A stretch of 14,570 nt of DNA, taken from Candidatus Woesearchaeota archaeon. GTDB lineage: Archaea; Nanobdellota; Nanobdellia; Woesearchaeales; 21-14-0-10-32-9. Each line of letters starts with the position of its first letter. Positions within the stretch are counted from its first letter, which is position 1. The notes beneath the pieces were generated by a model. That model saw nothing but the letters and a program-made list of their open reading frames with translations, was not told the origin of the DNA and searched no databases. A program made the position numbers and the translations under genes. The DNA lies in contig SKHC01000006.1 of NCBI GenBank assembly GCA_007117145.1, positions 1 to 14,570 of the forward strand. Reading direction: 5' to 3'. This document shows positions 11,186 through 14,570 of the stretch, piece by piece.

Positions 11186-12406
11186 TTATATGGTTTCATT
11201 AAATATTAGAAGTTCGTTGCTTTTTCTACTTTCTTCAGCCAAAAATGCTAATTTATGGCTTATTAGAGATCTGCTAATAGTTGTAGGTAATTTATTTAAC
11301 TTGTTTGCTTTAAAGCTACGCACAAATTCTTTTAACATAAATCTGTCTCCATATCCATGAGAATTACTCTTTTCTAATTTGATTATTTCATTATTTAGAT
11401 AAATAATTCCTTCTCTCAAATTCCCTCTTATTACTCCTTTTGTTCCTGTAATCACGATCTTTCTATTGGATTTGGCACCAGTCATTAACATAATTAATTC
11501 ACCAGTAATACTATTTTTGAATAATATATTTGTGTTTTGATTATCTGGTACATTGTTGTCGAGTTTGTATACACACTTACCATAATTTGTGGTTAGAAGT
11601 GCTTTTTTGATACCATCTTTTGTGGGATTGATAACAAGATCTTTGTGCATCCATGATTTTTCACTATTGTTTAGATATATTTTTTTAGAATTATAAGGGC
11701 ATGTTTTTCCGATAGGGCATCCTTGTAAGCAATAATCAGGTATGGTTTTATCGATAATTTTATTGATGAACTCAGACTTTGCAGAATAAGAAGTAATTTT
11801 TAGAGGAGTTGAGTTTGCAAACCACTGTATTATGTCAAAATCATGACATGTCTTTGTCAAACTAATAGGTCCAGATTTCTTTGAATTTCTCCATTTACCA
11901 CGAACATAACTATGTGTGAAGTGGGGTATACCTATGATTTCAACTTGTTTAATGTGATTGATATATCCTATTTTTTTGATTATCTTTTTTATGGTTTGAT
12001 AGAACGGACTATATCTCAAAACATGGCATATAATTAGCTCAGTGTTGTGTTTTTTTGAAATTTTTTCTAATTCAGCGCATTCATTATAAGTAATTCCAAT
12101 CGGCTTCTCTAAGAGGGTGGGTATTTTATTTGTTAATAGAGTATTAGTTGTCTTAAAGTGTTCAATATCTGGTGTGGCATTTATTGCAAAATCGATTTTT
12201 GTATCTTCAAAGTCTATCTGATCTAGAGTTTCATATTGGTTTTTGGCTTTTATTTTATGAATTTTGGCAAAAGCTTTTCTTTTTTCGAAGTTAGGCTCAA
12301 CTATGTGGGTAAATTTATAATCGTTTGGGTTCTCTTTAACATAATCGCTATACACTCCCAGCCCTCGCTCACCTGCGCCTATCATTATTACACTTAAGGG
12401 GTTCAT
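11186..12406 (-). CDS. Gfo/Idh/MocA-family oxidoreductase
   Basis: A probable NAD(P)-dependent sugar or nucleotide-sugar oxidoreductase, 406 aa. The Rossmann domain opens with VIMIGAGERG (6-15), and the family-typical cofactor/substrate motif LLEKPIG lies at 98-104. The C-terminal domain has SGPISLTKTCHDFDIIQW (178-195), equivalent to the 'K-SCHDLD' active-site stretch, and a cysteine group C226-x3-C230-x5-C236 (CLQGCPIGKTCPYNS) seen in a subset of this family, possibly metal-binding. The ATG overlaps the glycosyltransferase stop (ATGA), so the two are translationally coupled. The context points to synthesis of a surface glycan or modified sugar; the actual substrate cannot be told. Codons are more A+T-rich than in the neighbouring rpo7 operon, which may indicate later acquisition. 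Confidence 0.85.
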   Translation of the reverse strand: MNPLSVIMIGAGERGLGVYSDYVKENPNDYKFTHIVEPNFEKRKAFAKIHKIKAKNQYETLDQIDFEDTKIDFAINATPDIEHFKTTNTLLTNKIPTLLEKPIGITYNECAELEKISKKHNTELIICHVLRYSPFYQTIKKIIKKIGYINHIKQVEIIGIPHFTHSYVRGKWRNSKKSGPISLTKTCHDFDIIQWFANSTPLKITSYSAKSEFINKIIDKTIPDYCLQGCPIGKTCPYNSKKIYLNNSEKSWMHKDLVINPTKDGIKKALLTTNYGKCVYKLDNNVPDNQNTNILFKNSITGELIMLMTGAKSNRKIVITGTKGVIRGNLREGIIYLNNEIIKLEKSNSHGYGDRFMLKEFVRSFKANKLNKLPTTISRSLISHKLAFLAEESRKSNELLIFNETI

Positions 12407-13494
12407 TTTTTGTATGCACTTGCTAATTGTTTTCCTACTGTTTCAGGAGAATACATACTTTTAAATTTGTCTTTTGCCAAAGCAGTATTTTTTCTCCATA
12501 CATCTTCGTTTTTTGAATACTGATTAATAGTTTCCGCTATTTGTTTTGGTTTTGGTTCTTTTATTTCTATAGCTGCATCGTGGTCTAAATATAGTTCTTT
12601 TAATGGAGCAATATTAGTTACTGCGATTGGAAGTCCATAATTAATTGATTCCATAGCTGAAAGGCAGAAAGCTTCGTTTATACTAGGTATAACTTTTAGA
12701 TCGGCCAGTTTATGATATATAGCTTGTTCGTCATGCGAGAGCCAACCTGGAAATTCATAAGTTCCCGGAACTAATGTGTTTCTAAGTTCTTTTTCTATTC
12801 CAGGACTAGATTTTGAATCTCTACCTATCCATATAGATTTAACTGGAAGTCCTTGTTTATGCATATATCTTAATGCTTGAGCTAACTCTAAAGAACCTTT
12901 CTCAGGTGAGAATCTTCCTGTATATAAAATGATTTTTTCTTCTGGCAAATACTGTCTTTTTTTTTCACTTAATAACTCACTATCTACTTCAACATCTTGG
13001 AAGTTAATTGTGTTTGGAACCACTATTGGGTTTTGATGATTATGTTTCTGAAGATATTTGTCTCTTTCGTATCGTGTGAGAAATAGGAGTGCATCTGCAT
13101 TTTTGGCTATGTTTTCTTGTTCAAGGTTTTTGTTGATTTGTTGACTGTGAAAGGTATAGGTTAAAGGGGCTTTTACTTTTCTTATTATATCTGTTATGTT
13201 AGCTCCTTTACTAATTGCTGACCATATGTAGCTATGGACATGAATATTATCGTAATCATCATATAAACCTTCAAGTAAATTATCCAATGAATGACTTTCC
13301 ATTTGTTTCTTATTATTGCTAATTAATTCGAATTTGTCTTTGTGATATGTGTTGATTTGATCAACATCATAACCTGAAAGGTTCAGAGCATCTGAATAAT
13401 TCTTCTGAGCGACTGATACTCCTGTGTTTCTATCAAGGGGCAAACCTAGAAACATGATTTTTTTCGTTTTTTTTTCGTTTTTAGGGTTTACCAT
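12403..13494 (-). CDS. GT-B glycosyltransferase, family 4-like
   Basis: A retaining glycosyltransferase that moves a sugar from a nucleotide-sugar to a lipid- or protein-linked glycan, probably at the cytoplasmic face of the membrane. It has 363 aa. The N-terminal Rossmann half shows IMFLGLPLDRNTGVSVA (13-29) and the acceptor-side HVHSYIWS (85-92). The C-terminal half begins with YTGRFSPEKG (191-200), the usual donor-phosphate loop, and carries the EX7E motif E274...E282 in NEAFCLSAMESINYGLP. No membrane segment is visible. The start ATG at 13494 has a weak TATA-like TATTAAAG 29 nt upstream. It is coupled by a 4-nt ATGA overlap to the oxidoreductase gene. Confidence 0.92.
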   Translation of the reverse strand: MVNPKNEKKTKKIMFLGLPLDRNTGVSVAQKNYSDALNLSGYDVDQINTYHKDKFELISNNKKQMESHSLDNLLEGLYDDYDNIHVHSYIWSAISKGANITDIIRKVKAPLTYTFHSQQINKNLEQENIAKNADALLFLTRYERDKYLQKHNHQNPIVVPNTINFQDVEVDSELLSEKKRQYLPEEKIILYTGRFSPEKGSLELAQALRYMHKQGLPVKSIWIGRDSKSSPGIEKELRNTLVPGTYEFPGWLSHDEQAIYHKLADLKVIPSINEAFCLSAMESINYGLPIAVTNIAPLKELYLDHDAAIEIKEPKPKQIAETINQYSKNEDVWRKNTALAKDKFKSMYSPETVGKQLASAYKK

Positions 13495-13515
13495 TTTTCA
13501 AATATGCTTTTATGT

Positions 13516-13523
13516 CTTTAATA
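13516..13523 (-). promoter_or_regulatory. Weak TATA-like box for the glycosyltransferase pair
   Basis: TATTAAAG on the minus strand starts 29 nt before the ATG. The whole spacer (13495-13670) is A+T-rich, so other boxes are possible; apart from this and the operator at 13674 I see nothing structured there. Confidence 0.3.
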
Positions 13524-13673
13524 TCATAAATATAGGTAATTTAAATACTTTTTTATATGTTTAGAGTTTATTTATGTATGGAAATATGCTTAAAAGAGTA
13601 TATTTTAGTCTTTTTTTGTATTTTAAAGGCTTTTTTAACCTTTTGTCTCATATCAAACGTTAACACCAAACCA

Positions 13674-13691
13674 GTATACATAAACGTATAC
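13674..13691. promoter_or_regulatory. Palindromic operator candidate
   Basis: GTATACATAAACGTATAC consists of two GTATAC half-sites, each itself a palindrome, arranged as an 18-bp dyad with one mismatch pair in the arms. It ends 5 nt before the GAAACA BRE and 11 nt before the TATA box of the downstream gene, so a bound protein would contact the pre-initiation complex. Confidence 0.6.
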
Positions 13692-13702
13692 AAATAGAAA
13701 CA

Positions 13703-13710
13703 TTTATATA
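13703..13710 (+). promoter_or_regulatory. TATA box for the small winged-helix-like gene
   Basis: TTTATATA with BRE GAAACA, starting 32 nt before the ATG at 13735. The GTG at 13717 would lie only 14 nt from this box, within the region before transcription starts, so the ATG is preferred. Confidence 0.7.
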
Positions 13711-13734
13711 GTAATAGTGTCATTCAGTACAAAT

Positions 13735-14145
13735 ATGGTAATACTTTTTGACCAGTACAACATGCCTGAAAACATATTCGAAGTGATTTTCAGCACAGAA
13801 CAGCAAGTAATAGTTGCCAACCTCTTATTAGAGGAAATGAAACTAAAAGATGGGGAAATAGGCAAAACAGAAATGTCAATGTTCGCCACTGCTCTGCATG
13901 ATGGTACATTAGTTAAGCCAAAAGATGAAGGTTTCATAAAAAAGAAAGAACAAGTAATATCATACAATAAAAGGCAATTTTACGATCGTATCCTAACTCC
14001 CATGAAGACAATGGGGATGATAGATTACGATATGTACAAAAAAACGTACAAGATAAGTGAAAAGTTCAACAAGAACATGATGAAAGTAGGATTGCTTTGG
14101 CTTCAAGAACTTAGAAAGCCACCTAAAGCTCATAGATTAAGATAA
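13735..14145 (+). CDS. Small winged-helix-like protein, uncharacterised
   Basis: I do not recognise a named family. It has 136 aa from the ATG at 13735, chosen over the in-frame GTG at 13717 because promoter spacing makes the message leaderless at the ATG. It is predicted mostly helical. An N-terminal helix pair covers about 12-50 (STEQQVIVANLLLEEMKL is the clearest). The segment 75-118 (about VISYNKRQFYDRILTPMKTMGMIDYDMYKKTYKISEKF) has the recognition-helix plus beta-wing pattern of winged-helix DNA-binding proteins. It has a basic C-terminus (KPPKAHRLR) and no membrane segment. The upstream GTATAC palindrome suggests that it is regulated, perhaps by itself. A hairpin follows and converges on the ArlJ/TadC-like gene. 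A transcription-regulator role is inference. Confidence 0.7.
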   Translation: MVILFDQYNMPENIFEVIFSTEQQVIVANLLLEEMKLKDGEIGKTEMSMFATALHDGTLVKPKDEGFIKKKEQVISYNKRQFYDRILTPMKTMGMIDYDMYKKTYKISEKFNKNMMKVGLLWLQELRKPPKAHRLR

Positions 14146-14212
14146 AAGGAATGACTCCAGGTTAACTTCTAACCACCCTCCCTTGAAAAACCCTGGGGTC
14201 TTTCTTCCTTTT
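14144..14212. terminator. Long interrupted hairpin between convergent genes
   Basis: The outer stem AAAAGGAA (14144-14151) pairs with TTCCTTTT (14205-14212), and the inner stem GACTCCAGG (14153-14161) pairs with CCTGGGGTC (14192-14200, one G-U). That is about 17 pairs around a 30-nt loop. Because it is T-rich at the right and A-rich at the left, it can serve as a bidirectional terminator for the two facing genes. Confidence 0.65.
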
Positions 14213-14213
14213 A

Positions 14214-14570
14214 TTATCCGAGAGTAAATATTCTTTCAAGCATAGTTTGAAACAAGATATATAATAACATGCTTGTTACCACAAAGAAAGGGACGTATTT
14301 AATTCCTCCCTTTATATCTCCTTTTTGAATTATACTTACAATCATACTAGCAAATAAACCAATTATTCCAAGTGCGGCCATGCTAAATACTTCGAAGTGT
14401 TCGGGGTTAACATCGATAGCATCCACACTAAACCCTATGTCGCTTCCACTTGTCGCACCTCCAAGTATAGTTGTTACGTTGATAAGCACAAGCAATAAAT
14501 TATATGAGAGTGCGAAAAGTATAGGGCTAATAACAAGAACAATTGCTCCTATGAATATAGTGTAAGCTAA
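14214..14570 (-). CDS. ArlJ/FlaJ or TadC-like pilus/archaellum membrane platform protein, C-terminal part
   Basis: The frame is open from the right window edge to TAA at 14214, giving 118 visible residues, so the gene is cut. The visible part shows three hydrophobic segments: one at the edge (about 1-27, within LAYTIFIGAIVLVISPILFALSYN), one around MAALGIIGLFASMIVSII, and one around VPFFVVTSMLLYILFQTML near the end. A polar loop lies between them, and IQKGDIKGGIKYVP links the last two. This layout matches the C-terminal end of the GspF/TadC/ArlJ superfamily, the inner-membrane platform that works with a secretion ATPase to assemble type IV pili or archaella. The TTG at 14493-14495 is not a credible start because coding continues upstream. 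The partner ATPase would be expected beyond the edge. Family assignment is moderate. Confidence 0.6.
   Translation of the reverse strand, partial: LAYTIFIGAIVLVISPILFALSYNLLLVLINVTTILGGATSGSDIGFSVDAIDVNPEHFEVFSMAALGIIGLFASMIVSIIQKGDIKGGIKYVPFFVVTSMLLYILFQTMLERIFTLG

Noticed and set aside
13717..13734. GTG start for the small winged-helix-like gene
   Set aside because: It is only 14 nt from the TATA box, so probably not transcribed.
1..14570. CRISPR array, insertion sequence or attachment site
   Set aside because: No regularly spaced repeats, transposase motifs or flanking terminal repeats were seen; the only direct repeats are the two 19-mers and the short coding repeat.

Overview
The window reads as a piece of a low-G+C archaeal chromosome. 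The evidence is archaeal information-processing genes (Rpo7/RpoE', Spt4, S24e, S27Ae), an archaeal-type class I fructose-bisphosphate aldolase, a NurA-type nuclease, a Trm-G10-type tRNA methylase, an FtsZ with an archaeal-style short tail, an ArlJ/TadC-like membrane protein, TATA boxes at a fixed distance from start codons, and archaeal GAGGTG Shine-Dalgarno sites. Small genes, short spacers and degenerate protein families suggest a reduced DPANN lineage (Woesearchaeota/Pacearchaeota-like). That placement is an inference, not something the sequence proves.

Layout, left to right. 1-4648 (+): the 3' part of a nurA-like gene, then a sugar-metabolism cluster of PfkB kinase and aldolase, followed by a 563-aa protein with a decayed PEP-synthase/PPDK ATP-grasp domain plus a long acidic tail, which overlaps a coiled-coil protein. 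4624-5502 (-): tRNA methylase. 5503-7574 (+): a divergent, probably autoregulated winged-helix regulator with tandem 19-bp operator-like repeats, a G+C-rich structured RNA candidate, and ftsZ with a hairpin terminator. 7575-8610: inorganic pyrophosphatase (+) converging on an ATP:cobalamin adenosyltransferase homologue (-). 8650-11153 (-): a conserved archaeal transcription/translation operon (phosphoesterase, PIN nuclease, Rpo7, Spt4, S24e, S27Ae) followed by a tiny antitoxin-like ORF. 11186-13494 (-): a glycosyltransferase and Gfo/Idh/MocA oxidoreductase pair. 13735-14145 (+): a small winged-helix-like protein behind a palindromic operator. 14214-14570 (-): the C-terminal end of an ArlJ/TadC-family membrane protein running off the window.

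Two themes recur. First, many first-in-operon genes have a TATA box starting 28-32 nt before the start codon, which implies leaderless mRNAs, whereas pfkB, the aldolase, rpo7 and the PIN gene carry Shine-Dalgarno sites. Second, families have been eroded: two neighbouring zinc-ribbon proteins (Spt4 and S27Ae) have each lost three of four cysteine ligands, the ATP-grasp protein has lost its catalytic motifs, and the regulator's C-terminal domain looks like a dead nucleotidyltransferase. The most novel-looking elements are the structured RNA upstream of ftsZ, the decayed PEP-synthase/coiled-coil pair, and the paired zinc-site loss. No CRISPR array, insertion sequence, tRNA or rRNA was seen.
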